Of a stretch of DNA of 64,000 bases, positions 11,666-23,300 are shown in pieces (positions within the stretch are counted from its first letter, which is position 1; each line of letters opens with the position of its first letter). The DNA comes from Luscinia megarhynchos (Eukaryota > Chordata > Aves > Passeriformes > Turdidae). Position numbers and translations under genes: made by a program. Location: the NCBI GenBank assembly GCA_034336665.1, contig JAPFBE010000013.1, forward strand, positions 17,649,056-17,713,055. The letters are read 5' to 3'. Below the pieces are notes generated by a model, which saw only the letters and a list, made by a program, of their open reading frames with translations, was not told the DNA's origin and made no database searches.

Positions 11666-14533
11666 TGTGACACCCCTTTTGTTCTCAGTCACTGGCAGCC
11701 ACTGCACAGAGATCTTATGGACTTTTCCATTTTCTCTCAAAATCAAACATGTACAATAGATATTTTTAATGGAACAGAGCCAAATCTAGCCCAACAAGAC
11801 TTTTTGAAAAGGCTTGGATGGGAGGTACCAGATAATATAATGGGAAGAATGCACTTTCTACCCTTTACCTCCCAGATGTGAGACCTGATATGGGAGCTGA
11901 GACAGAGTTTATGTGCCTTCCATCATTCTGTGCAGCCCTCTGAAAATGCATGAATGATCTTCATGGAAGCTTGAGAGAAAATAATTAAGAACTGTATCCA
12001 CAAGAAAAACCCAATACAAGGTTTATTCAATGACTTCAGGGCATTGGGACAAGCTTCATTACATGAGGATTGTCATGACCAATCCAATTGTCTGGTCACT
12101 GACACAACATCTGAATTGGCAACACTGGGTAAACTCATTGCCTATCCCAAAAGGGAAGACTGTGACCCAGCCAGCACAAAGGTGGTCCATTTTCTCACAC
12201 ACAGCAGGACATTTGAGGGATATCAGCAAAGTGATTAGTCAGTACAACTCCCATTAATGCTCTGTCTACTTTTAGAATAAGAATAATTTTCCAGGTCTAT
12301 CATTCCACAGCTTTGTGTGTAGGATATGCTGATCCTCTGGCCTGTAAAGGAAGGACCCATGTCCTTTGTATCTTACTAATGAATTCTTACTGAGTTTAAT
12401 GGGGCAGAGCCTCCCTGGTGTTAAACCAACACAGCAAGATTATTCTTTAATAAAGAAAGTGCTTTAACATGTAGGACAATGAGGATCAGTTGGGAGAAGG
12501 GAGAAGACAGGTAGGGTAACCTCAAGAGCATAGGAAAAATACCCCAAAAAACTAATATATATAATTTTTCAGAATATTGACTGGTGCATGTTCCTCTTCC
12601 CTAATGTTTTCTTAACTTTCTTGATGCCTTTCAGGGGAGACAGAAAGGGAAATAAAAAGCACTCACATATCTTTTTCTGTATTCAAAGAGCAGTTTCCTT
12701 GAAGGCCAGTAGGACAGCCCATGTGTGAGCATCCTGTGTTAATTTAAAAGCTCAGTTGGTGATCTCAAGGCAAACTTAAGACCACTCCAAATAAAGTGGG
12801 AGCATGTGTATTTGTACAGTGAAAATAGTCAGGGGTTTGTGTCAACAGCATTTTGCTTGATAAATCCTGCATAACCTAAGTACTGTGACCAGACCTTATT
12901 ATGCCCTAAATTTCCTTGCTTTCTGTTTTCTTAGGAGAATTTTTCCTTTATGGAATATTATTTTTGAGTTCTAATTTACAAAGGCCCTCACTGTGAGGAG
13001 CTTTTCTCTGCTAACACACTTGTGGGGAGCCTTTGGCTTTTATTTAACATTCCAGCTGGATTTCTGGGGCATCACTTTAAGGGCAGAATCCCCCCAGGAA
13101 TAACAAATAATCCATTTGGTTCCCTTTAACATTTGTTATATGCTTCTTTACTTTCAGCCAAGCAGACACATTTAGTAACCATCACTGGCTACTTCTGTCA
13201 GCAGCTCCTCCACTCCCCCACTTCCAAACACAGAAAGTACAAAAAACAGATTTAGCTTCAGAGGTGGCAGTGGTGGGGGAGAACAACACAAGGAACGAGG
13301 AGCGGTCAAGGCTGTTATTGCCAAAACACAAGAATTCAAACCAGTGCTCAATGAAAATAAACAGACTGTTGAAAAAGAAGGTGAAAAGTGAATCAAAGTT
13401 CTGCTGCCGCAGAGAAAATAATCTCACCATTTCCTTCATCATCTGAGCCTCTCCTCAGGACAGCACTGGGGCAGGTGTGTTCATCCTTACTGAGAACATC
13501 TAAACACGTGCTTAGAGATCAGCAGGCATGCAATTTAACTGAAGGCACTGCTCTGAACTGCAGCCTATACAGTGAATGTTAAGATAAACATCTTTAAAAT
13601 TATTTTACTGTTTAGTCACTTTTTTCACTAGCCAGTTTAGGAGACAATGACCTCTTTGGCACTTAATCCCTCCTACTGTGTGCCTGACTGTCCTCTCCTG
13701 ACCACAGAAACTTGCCTCAGATGTATAACCTGCTGATGCAATTCCACTGCCTGACCAAGACTTTCCCTTCCTGTGCACCAAGAGCCACCCAAGTGCATTT
13801 GCTGAAGGGTGAGGGACTGTAAAGACAATAGAAAGTCACATAAACCAAGTGCAAATACAAGCTCCAGCCTCTCCTTACCACGTGCACCCTGCATAATCAC
13901 TCACACCACCACCTTATTAAATGCTGTGAGCTTTGCTCTGAATCGCTTTGCAGAGATGCAGGTGGCAAAGTAAGCTACAAGGCTGTGAATAAACAGTAAT
14001 CATGGAGCCTTGGTCTATTCCTGTTACCTGCACATTACTCTTTTTTGGCAGAACCTCTCTGATTTGCAGCTGGGTGAGCCAGGTGCTGGTTGGAAAAGCA
14101 GCAGGTATGGCTGGCAGACAGGCCTGGCAGGGCTGGCCCCTCTCCAAACTGCTGCAGCAGCAGCAATCTGTGCTCCAAGGATGGGAAAATGCCTCTATTA
14201 CCTGAAGTAAGAATTAAAGGTGAGTGGGTTAGTGGGCAGCTGACCCCCAACAGATGCTCCAAGAGCATTGCATTTATTGGCAGAGTGGTAAGAAGGTTTG
14301 GGCAGAATCACTGATGTTTTGCTGCTCTGGTGTCTTTGGACATGCAGTCACACCCTGGGTACGTGGGACAGTTCTGGCAAATCTGATCACAGGCTGCCTT
14401 TGTGTGACAGATGGCAGAAGGGTGCAGCAGGACATTCTTCCACATTTCCTCTGCTGTCTTGCTTTCCACCTTGAAATTCTGAGGTAGAGCAAATGGGGCC
14501 CATTTTTCTGTGGTTTCTGGACACTCAGTGATG
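11666..14533. other. Non-coding unique sequence, nothing identified
   Basis: No gene or recognisable element is seen. Around 14095-14170 there is a GC-richer patch with a short run of four CAG units (ctgcagcagcagcagc). Open frames are short and overlap on both strands, as expected by chance. AT-rich words (ctaatatatataattt near 12551) are isolated. Confidence 0.6.
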
Positions 14534-15149
14534 TTTGATGAACATCTGGAAGCATGGATCTCTCTTAATTTGTGCATATAGGCAAAGCAGCTCAGCTCTA
14601 AAGGCATATGCAGTCAGAACAACACACCCATGCTCAGTGAGCTGTACCCAGTGGACCCAGAAGCTCACCAGTGGTGCAGAAAGGGAGGAGAGTCTTGTAG
14701 TTCTCTTCAGGGAAGTCCAGAAAAAACCAGAATATTTAGGCTGTGGCATTAGAAGGGCCACTGTGCCAAAGTGGTGCAGCAGGGCAGTCACTGCAAGCTG
14801 GGAATACTGTGGGAATACTGCTGCTCTTGCTTTGGAGAGCCAGGTTTTGGAGGCATCCCTTAAGAGCTATCTTCTACTTTGCCATCACACCATACACAGA
14901 AATGTGGTTTATTTGAGATCAGTTGAATTACAGGTTATATTGGCTGTATCAAAATCAGATACACACTTAAAACATCCATGTGTGGGTGCTTTACCTGGAA
15001 ACAATGAAAAAAATAAAACAACTCAAACAAAAAAACCCTACCTGCATCATGAAGTGGATGTACAAAATGGAAGTCAGCAGGTAAAAAACATTGCTCATGG
15101 GGGTTGGTCACAAAACATGCCAGCATCAAGCACTGCATTGTGCTGACAC
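14534..15149 (+). other. Longest open frame in window (about 202 codons), unrecognised
   Basis: The plus strand is open from about 14535 to a stop at 15147-15149, with the first ATG at 14538. I recognise no domain, signal peptide or membrane segment. The C-terminal third is low in complexity (KNKTTQTKK), and Cys, Ser and His are scattered with no motif. A perfect 11-bp tandem duplication lies inside it (14799-14820). The minus strand is also open over part of the same DNA (14274-14607, 14525-14791), which points to composition rather than coding. I do not call it a gene, though its length is somewhat above what I would expect by chance. Confidence 0.15.
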
Positions 15150-17335
15150 TCCTGCATCAAACTTGCTCTCAGTGGACACAGCTGAAGAACTGCAATTGCT
15201 TGGTTGCCCTTAAAATTTGGCTTGTACTACCAAGAAAAAGTAAAATCTTCACTGAGTGTAGGGTATATTCGGGTCTGAAAGTCCTGCCTTGTAGAACAGC
15301 CTCCAACTGAAGGAAAACCATAAATACTCTAACTCCATTTCACCTCATGGAGCCTAAACACCTTCGAGAATCTATTTGACATTTGTGGCATTTAGCAGAG
15401 AAATGGTAAAAGGAAATACTCAAATGAAGACAAGGCAATTTTAAATATAGTGTGTCACTAATCACCACCCCCTGACAAAGTCACTGAATGTGCAGCCCAT
15501 TTTATCAAACTTTACTCAAAATTATTTGAAAATTTCACTTGCCCATCCAAGGACAGCTGGCCAGAAAGCTGTGGTCAGAACCTTCACATCCTCCCCTCAG
15601 CACCAAGCACACGGAATTTGAAAAACTAGGATACAGGCAGTGATCTTACTCAGCATAAAATATCAGGTGAGCTGCTCTTTGGAGGCTTTCTTAATTTTTT
15701 AATCAGGTTGGTTTTATTTCCCTGTTTTCCCCTTAAAGCCTTGCTTTGTTGCTGTCTGAGCTAGAAATCCATAAAGTTTTCTCATCAACACTACATTTCA
15801 GAAAGTAACTCTTTCTTCTTTCATGACATAAAGCCTTTAAGTTTTTCCCTGGGAACCATATTTGTAGCAGACACCTTGGCAACAGACACTGTCTTGCTCT
15901 GATCCTTATAAGGCTTTAATCAGAATGATTTTTGAAAACATGGATTAAGCTCCATCTATGCTATAAAGAAACCATTTTTCATTAAGCCATTTTCAACCAA
16001 ACTGCATTCACGCAGGACACTAAATCATGCAAACAGAATATAAATCACTTAGCAGTTCTATAAATCATGCTGGTCACTGATAAAAGAAAAAAAAAGAAGA
16101 TTAAAGTATTCATTTAAAAAATTACTAAAGAAAAAAATTACACTGTCTGCATTTCCACTGCCCAGTGTAGCCACATTTAACTGGGCTGAAACCTATGTAA
16201 GGCAGAAAATTTTTAAAACTGGGGTAAAAATTGCCAACAGTGGTCAGGAATTTTTAAACTAAAATTTTCTCTTCCTTTCACATACAATGAAAAAACCCCA
16301 GTCATGTGTCAAAACTGAAGCTGATTGATAGCAATGGTTTGATCTCAACAAGTCTCTCAGCTTAAAAAAAAACTGCAAAAGGACCATTGAATGATGAAGG
16401 ATGGCTGTTTTGACATTTTTAAAAGAGAAAAGTTTTATTTTCTAATTGAAGGAAACAAGCAAAAACCCCACGTTCCTTTTGTACTAAAAAGAGGCAACTG
16501 CTTTGAAAGCTCACAATCTAAATAAACTCTTTGAACATTATTAAAGTAAAATATTTAGCTTGGCCCCATCCTGATTTTATTTTGGAAATTTTCATCCAAG
16601 TTTTAAAAGGACCTTTCCTCCCTGGTTGGACATAGGAAAAATACTGGAATTCTTGAAAGCCCTGTCAGGGTGAGGAAGCTCATCCCCATGCAGGCTCAGC
16701 AGTTCTCTCTTGTGCCAGTTTCACTGGAAGGGTGCTCAAGGCCATTTGTTCCTTGGCTCTTACGGTGGCTGAAAAGCAGAAAGGAAGTTTTTTGCAGGCT
16801 TTAATTCTCGAGAGACCGGAGATGCTCAGGGTAAGATCCCAATCAGAGAAGGTCATAGGCTCAGCTTGGGTCAACCAGAGTAGCACAGGGCTGGTGTAGG
16901 GGCCAGGCCTTATCCAGAGCCTTGGAGCACTGGCACAGGCATCTCTCTGCTAGCACATCGTGCCCTGTGTCTAAATGCAAATGTGAGCTCTATTTACTGC
17001 AGTGCTGCCTGCGCTGGCCACTGCTTTGCTGAGCTGGTGGGGTTGTTCTTCCCATTAATGCACCTCCTGAGTCCATTTTAAAGAAAAACTAACAAGTCAG
17101 CCACTGATTTGCCACGGGACCCATTAGCAGCAGGCATTTAGAACTGCAGAGCATTTGCTTTACCTGTATCAACTAGCCCTGCTGGTATCAATCACCAGAA
17201 CATCACAGACATCAGCAGGACTGCACCGATTTTTATGGTCTGAGGATCTGCCTTCTTACCTTTACTGAGGTATTTGTGGTAAGAGTCTGAGAGTGGTTAC
17301 TCGCAGCTGGACCCCCTTGCAGAACCCCAGAGAAA
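15150..17335. other. Non-coding unique sequence, nothing identified
   Basis: No gene or TE is recognised. The segment has many short A runs and CAAA/AAAA words (16080-16135, 16360-16380). A small patch at 16750-16830 retains a few CpGs (cttacggtgg, ttctcgagagaccggag) and lies in a minus-strand open frame of 68 codons (16680-16886) with no recognisable product. Confidence 0.6.
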
Positions 17336-17339
17336 TAAA

Positions 17340-17462
17340 CTTAAAGTAAAGCAGTTTCTGAGGCGATTTAGGGCCGTTAACATGACGAGAAGTGATTAAC
17401 ATTGTTTGTGTGATTTACTGCCCTGGATGAGAACTGTTTGGTTGAAAACGACTTAGTCAAAA
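17340..17462. promoter_or_regulatory. CpG-retaining, motif-dense block, possible conserved element
   Basis: Four CpGs fall in about 100 bases (gaggcgattt, ggccgttaac, atgacgagaa, aaaacgactt) in a CpG-poor region. The block also has a GTTAAC/GATTAAC pair (HNF1 or homeodomain half-site type) about 18 bases apart and an ACATTGTTTGTG word compatible with SOX or FOX binding. There is no repeat signature. Known: such clustering is typical of enhancers. That this is one is inference. Confidence 0.28.
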
Positions 17463-19285
17463 ATGCTTTTACATACAGCTGGGAGAGGACTTAATCCATG
17501 CTTTCAAAAACACTGATTTTAGCCAAATATGGAGACACTGCTCGTTACCAAAGCAATGGCCCAAGGTATTCTGAGGAAGAAGCATGTCTTGTTTCAAGTC
17601 TAGCCCTGAAACCACCCATAGGCTATGATGGAGTGTCAGAGCATTCCTAAGCAACGTGCTCTGCTTCTGCAATGAAGTTTCATTCTTATGGGAGACTGTT
17701 TGCAATGTAGAAGCAGAGCCACATCCAAAAATTTGTGGGATCACTGCAACTCAGCCTATTGTTCTCCCTTCTCTGCCCCAGGGGTCTGCCCTCCTCAGGA
17801 AAATTTCCTCCATGAGGAAACTTACTTTGAAGCATATCTACATTCATGCCTCCTTTCCAAAGAGAGACAAAATGCCTCAAATGGCAGAGGCAATATTTGC
17901 AATGCTCTCTAATCCAAATACTGTTTTCTGACAGAGTTTGTCAGTCCCTCTGCCACTGTTTCTTAAATAGGTTCAAGGGGGGTGTGCAGAAGAACCCTTG
18001 GAAAGCTGCTTCTAATTGCTTAGGTTGTGTACCTAAATTAAAAACCATCTCATTCAACAATTCTCTGGCTGAGATTTGTTTGCTCCCACTGCCAGATGCA
18101 ACTTAGTGGCACCTGCTCACCTTCTGATTTGGAACTGAGCTGGCAACACCTGTTCTGATTTAATTTGATGGAGGTAAATCACTGCAAGTTCCCCAGCATC
18201 AAGGATCCATTATCGGTAACTACATTACCTGCCCCATACTAAACATTTGCTCTGAACACACTTACAGGAAGGTAAGCAAAATAATAGGAAGCATTTCAGG
18301 AAGCATTGCCAATCTAAATTTTTCCCTCTCTAGGAGCACATAGCTGTGTGAGTAGGAGGGAGGAAAAGTGAGTTTACCATCAGGCTTTGGAAAGTTGCAG
18401 ATGAATGCAGATAATAAAACTGAATTAATGGAGGAGGATGTACAGGTTTACTCAAGGGGACACCTGCAGGAGGTGGAGGACTTATTTTGCACTGCAAGAA
18501 TAGACACATCCTTAAGAGCTGCAGTTGTAAGAGAGAGCTGGTGTGGTTTACAAAAGGGGATATACAGCCAGAGCTGCATAAGTGGGAACAAGAAGTTGTT
18601 TCTTTGGGTTGTGGGGCACACAGCCATGCAGCTCACTGCTTTTGCTACTGCTGGGATTCTTGCTGGGATTTGAGGAATTCATAAAACATAATGAGGCAAA
18701 TAAACCCTCTTCTGGCAGAGGAGAAAATAAATGCAAAAGGTCTGCTGAAAGGAAATGCAGATTGCATGTGAGTAGCACAGGCACAGCTTTAAAAGAGATT
18801 TCCTTTTTGAGTTTCCCAAAGTCGGTAACAATGCACTGACAACACATTAGCAAGCAGAGTGGGGATTGCCTTCTCCTAAGCAAGCATTTTCCAAGCAGTA
18901 ATGACTCAGTGCACTGCTGCTTTTCCCTGCTCCTGCATCTCCCAGCCCCAGGAATGCTGAAGTCCTTTTCAAAGCCAAGTACGTCGCAGTTCTCACCTCA
19001 ACCTGTTTGCAGGCAGACCCTGCCTTGTGTTCTTCCTCAAACCCCACTGCAGGACCAAACAGCTGACCTTGAAAGTATGAAGCAGAGGTGCCTATCAGAG
19101 ATGTGCCTCTCTGGGAAGCTCAGAACAGATCCACAGGCATGCTGCACTGCTGGCCCTTAGCATAACCCCTAGGCATCAATTTCACTTGTTTCTACAGCAG
19201 CCTCAAAGCTTTCATCTGCATCTGGACATAACAGGAGACAGTGATCCTTGCTGTTTTCTACTTCTCATTTGACTCAACTGTCACA
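17463..19285. other. Non-coding unique sequence, nothing identified
   Basis: No gene, RNA or repeat is recognised. Several short overlapping frames at 17469-17931 and 18368-18883 run on both strands with no motif, as expected where stop codons are locally sparse. Confidence 0.6.
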
Positions 19286-19288
19286 CTC

Positions 19289-19318
19289 TTTTTTTTTTTT
19301 CTTTTTCTTCTCTTCAGC
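19289..19318. repeat. Poly(T)/T-rich tract
   Basis: Twelve T residues followed by ctttttcttctcttcag. It is a pyrimidine-rich simple tract ending in CAG, so it resembles a 3' splice site. No open frame with coding character follows, so I treat it as simple sequence. Confidence 0.75.
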
Positions 19319-19839
19319 TCAATTTTGCAAAGCCCAACAGGGAAATTGCAGCTAAACATAGTTGCATAAGGGAAGAACTACCTTGGAGACATTAAGAGAG
19401 GGCAAAAGCCTGCATCAGCTTTTGCAGAGGCACAGCAGCTGACATATGGCACAATGCAACCAGCAACCAGACCCAGAGCTATCTGGCAGTGACCTGCACA
19501 TCTGCTGGCACAGGAACTGAGGCCTTGGGGCACAGCTCAAACCAAGCCAGTGTGAATGAGAAAAAACAACTTTCCCAGTCCTTCTTATGGTACATCCATC
19601 TGTTGCACAGCTTATTATTGGGAATGGGGTTACAGCTATTACAGCTATAACACCCTGTGTTATAAATAAACCCTCCAAAATTACCTTGTTGGTAGTTCAT
19701 TTGTGTTCAAATGAAAAAAAAATCTGTTTTTTTTTTTATTTTATTTTTATTAAAATTTCCTCCTAATTAGTAGCCTGAAGGTTCACTCTGGGGTTCCACA
19801 AAAGTCACATCAAAACACTTTGTTCTGTGTTTCTAGAAA

Positions 19840-20380
19840 AAAAATTGCTTAGACAAAACCTTACACTGAGAAAGACCAGACTGAAACAGTGGGTTTTGGA
19901 AGTAGAGTGGGAAGTGGGGAGTAGAAATGCACTTTTTATTTGTAAAAGAATGTGGATTAGGATTCAGCAGTGTCCTGAAGCTGTAGAGTTAAGGAGAGGG
20001 GAAAAACCAAGGTAATGCATCTGAAGAGCATGGATGGGGGTTAGGAATAAGGAACATGTTTTTTGCCACAATGAAGAGACTGGCAACAGTATCTGGAAAT
20101 GCAGACATTAGTGAAGGAGGCAGAGGTGGGAAAGTAGTTTGAAATACAGTGCCATAGAGGTCTGAGATGTTCCAGCCCTAGGATAACATGAAGTGGATGG
20201 GTGAAGGGCTGTTGAGATTCCAGTGGAAAGCAAGAGGTGAAGCCTGCCACAGAGGAGGGGGAATGGAGAGGAGAACAGGCATATTGTGGGAAAAGGCTGT
20301 AGGAGGACAAAGATTTGAGCAGAAAAATGTATCTGCCAGTACTGAAAGTGGTAAAAAAGTTCGAGGATGAAATAACCCAA
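19840..20380. other. Purine-skewed unique block
   Basis: For about 540 bases the + strand is rich in G and A (ggaagtagagtgggaagtgg, ggaggcagaggtgggaaag, ggagggggaatggagagg), and the minus strand correspondingly pyrimidine-rich. It is not a simple repeat. The pyrimidine-rich minus strand gives open frames at 20041-20408 rich in S, F, L and P, which is a compositional effect. It could be an old exonic or ERV-derived remnant or skewed unique DNA. I cannot tell. Confidence 0.4.
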
Positions 20381-23300
20381 ATATGTCGACCTCAGAGCAC
20401 AAACACATAAAGGGAGTTTCCTGATGCCTGGCTTATATCACCAGAGGAAATATAAGTCATGAGTTTTTCATCACAAAAGGGTGGATACTGCAACATGTAT
20501 TTTCCAGTTACCACTTATGACTGAATGACAAGTGACACTTCCCTCCCATGCTGAAAGAAGTGCAACCAGTAGTCAGGGTGTTGCTTCGTCCTCCTCTGAA
20601 ACTGTAGCTCTCTTTCTCACACAGTTTGGAGATGACTGGCTTTGGTTTCTCCATGGTGGCTTTGGGTTTGTTTTTTTTCCTTTTCTTATTTATTTGGAAA
20701 TAAAGGCCTGACTTTGGCAGCATGCCTTGGGCAGGTTCCTCTTTTGCCTGGAGTTCTTGCACTATTCCCTGAGACACAAATGTGGTTCATACTGGGAAAC
20801 ACACACTAACTCAATCAGGATAACACAGCAGCTCAGAACTCCCTTGTGACAGGACAACAATGACACAACTGGGGGAAGCCACCAGAAATTTCACTGGGTA
20901 AGTCCTAGAAGCAGAGTGAAGTAAGGGGAGTTGCTACTTTCAAAAGCATGAAGTCACTTGAAAGAGGCAGAAATTTCCAACATTGGGAAGAATGGGTTCC
21001 CCGAGGTGAACGATTCATAGCAGAAAGAAGGAATTCAGGAAGAAGAGAGTAACTTCCTTTGGGAGGTATTTTCAGTGAAATTGGCCCAACTTCATAAAAT
21101 CCAGGAAGCTAGGTTTTGGTTTTTTTTCTTGCAACAAATATCTGTTACACCAAATTGGTCAGAGCTAAGATCAAGTGAGAAGTTTAAGTGCTAGGAGAAA
21201 TATCCTGTGCTGAGCAGTCAGCTTACTTTGAGGCCCCAAAGAATGGCAAAAACAAATATACCTTAGTGGTGAACTCAGCCAATACATTGGTTTTCTTGGG
21301 CTAGTTCAGGAAGACCCAAGTCAGTTTTCAGGAAATTTCAGACTGTTAGCCCTGCTATTTGTAAGGGAACAGAAAGAAAAGAGAACAAAGAGTCTGCCAT
21401 CTAATGAAAAAAGAAAATCTAGATGACTAAGGAGTAAAAGCCATTGACCACCATGTAAATCCCAACTCTAAAATGTGAAAGTTCACAGTCACTTCTGAAG
21501 ATACCACAGTATCAATTTAGAGAGGTGTGATTACACACACATGTTGCCACATAGGAAATCATCGGTGTGGCTGGATAAGAGGCAAGTTCAGTTCTCTAGG
21601 TCATGTGTTTTACATATCCATCAGGCTTTCCTTCATGAGTTTGTAAAGACAAGCTGGTGCAGAATCCCCAGCACCACCCCAGAGTCCTCAGTGATGACAA
21701 GAAGGGGTACACATTTGTATTTAATTACAGTCTGTTGCCTTCAGTGATGCTGGGACCCTGGGTAAAATACTATTGTGCTCACTACCATCCCCCAAAAAAA
21801 CACTTGAGAGAGTCTGGAAAAGCTGTAATGGAAGTGCCTCATTGAAGGCTGTGATTTCCCATATTATAAATACATAATTTCAGAGTAATCACATACATTA
21901 CATAATATAAATCCCTTCTACATCAGGTAAAGGAAGTTATTCCCATTATCAAGTGCTGAAATCTGATTTGATTTGTTACAACACAATGCTCTCTGGGGTA
22001 AGCAAAATCAGTTTGGCTTTTTAGGAAATACAATTACAGGCTTCAAGCAGAAGAGCTTAGAGAAAGATTCAACAGTCTGTCTTTGTAAATTATACTCTGA
22101 GGTTTGCATTTTTCTCCCTATTTGATGGGGTGAGGAGGAAGGGGCAATTGCATAGAATAGGCCCCAAAGAAAACACCTCAGTAAAAAAAAAAATGCAATC
22201 CAAGAAAAAGTTGTGTTTGATTTGGAGAATAGGTACATGCAGACTTGAAAAGTGGCAGGCAAAAAAAAATTAGGAGATTTAGGAAACTGTGAGACAATGA
22301 GGAATGATCCAGCTATTTTGTTGGGCTCCAGCCACTATGGTACAATGCACTCTTGAAATGACAGTGCATGTGTCTGTTTCCTTATGGCTGTATTTAATTC
22401 TGCAGCTGATAGAAAAGAAATAGGTGCAGCTATGAAGAGGCTGGGCCACTGCACAGGCTGACACTATTTACAAAATTAATATATCTATATAGTCTGCTCA
22501 TTCAGCATAATCATCCATTTCTTGGTTACTTCTGTCTCTATCCAGGTTTTTCTAATCATTTTTGCTTCTTTTAATTGCACTCACTCTTCTCTGACCCAGC
22601 CTGACCTGCTATATTTGAAGAAGAAGCACCCTTAAATTTTTTTTGTATTTACACCATAAAGCCTAACAGACATGTTCATTAAAAATCTAAGACATCATAA
22701 AAGTATTGTTTCTCATATTGCCAGTTGTAATGGGGAACACATTATTGCATTGCTTAGTTTTGAGCTGATTTCTCTGCAGCAAGCAGGAGGGGATTGGGAA
22801 GCAAATAAAGCAATAAGCAGGAGCTCTTTTTTTTTCTTTTATTTTCCCCCCCATAGCTGGATGTTCTTCAGACACCTGCTTCATGTTACAAGTGATGTGT
22901 TCCTTCCAGCTCTCTAATACCTGATAGTCTAGAAACAATAATCACATCAACCAAACAATTTATTTATTCTCTAACTATAAATTATCAGTTAGATATGTCT
23001 CAACCTTTACACTTCACATTTTCAGCCTTTATCAATGTTATTCTAAAAGGCAGACATATTCTATTTAATAGTCTTTTTACTTTTCCCTTCATTTTTTTTG
23101 TCTTTTGTGACTTAAACAATCAATCTTCTCTCTTTTCTCCCATCCTTTTACTTGAGAACTTCTATTTTTATTCTTGCTCTTGACTGTGTCTCCTTTGTCT
23201 CTAACAACCTGTCAGCAAATAGCATTTTCTGTGTTGACACAGCTCCTTCCCTTCTGATGGCAGACCAGAGGCATTAGTGTAACTTAGCTCTGTGCTGGAG

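Noticed and set aside
19289..19318. Polypyrimidine tract ending in CAG, like a 3' splice site
   Set aside because: No following sequence with coding character and no plausible donor; best explained as a poly(T) simple repeat.
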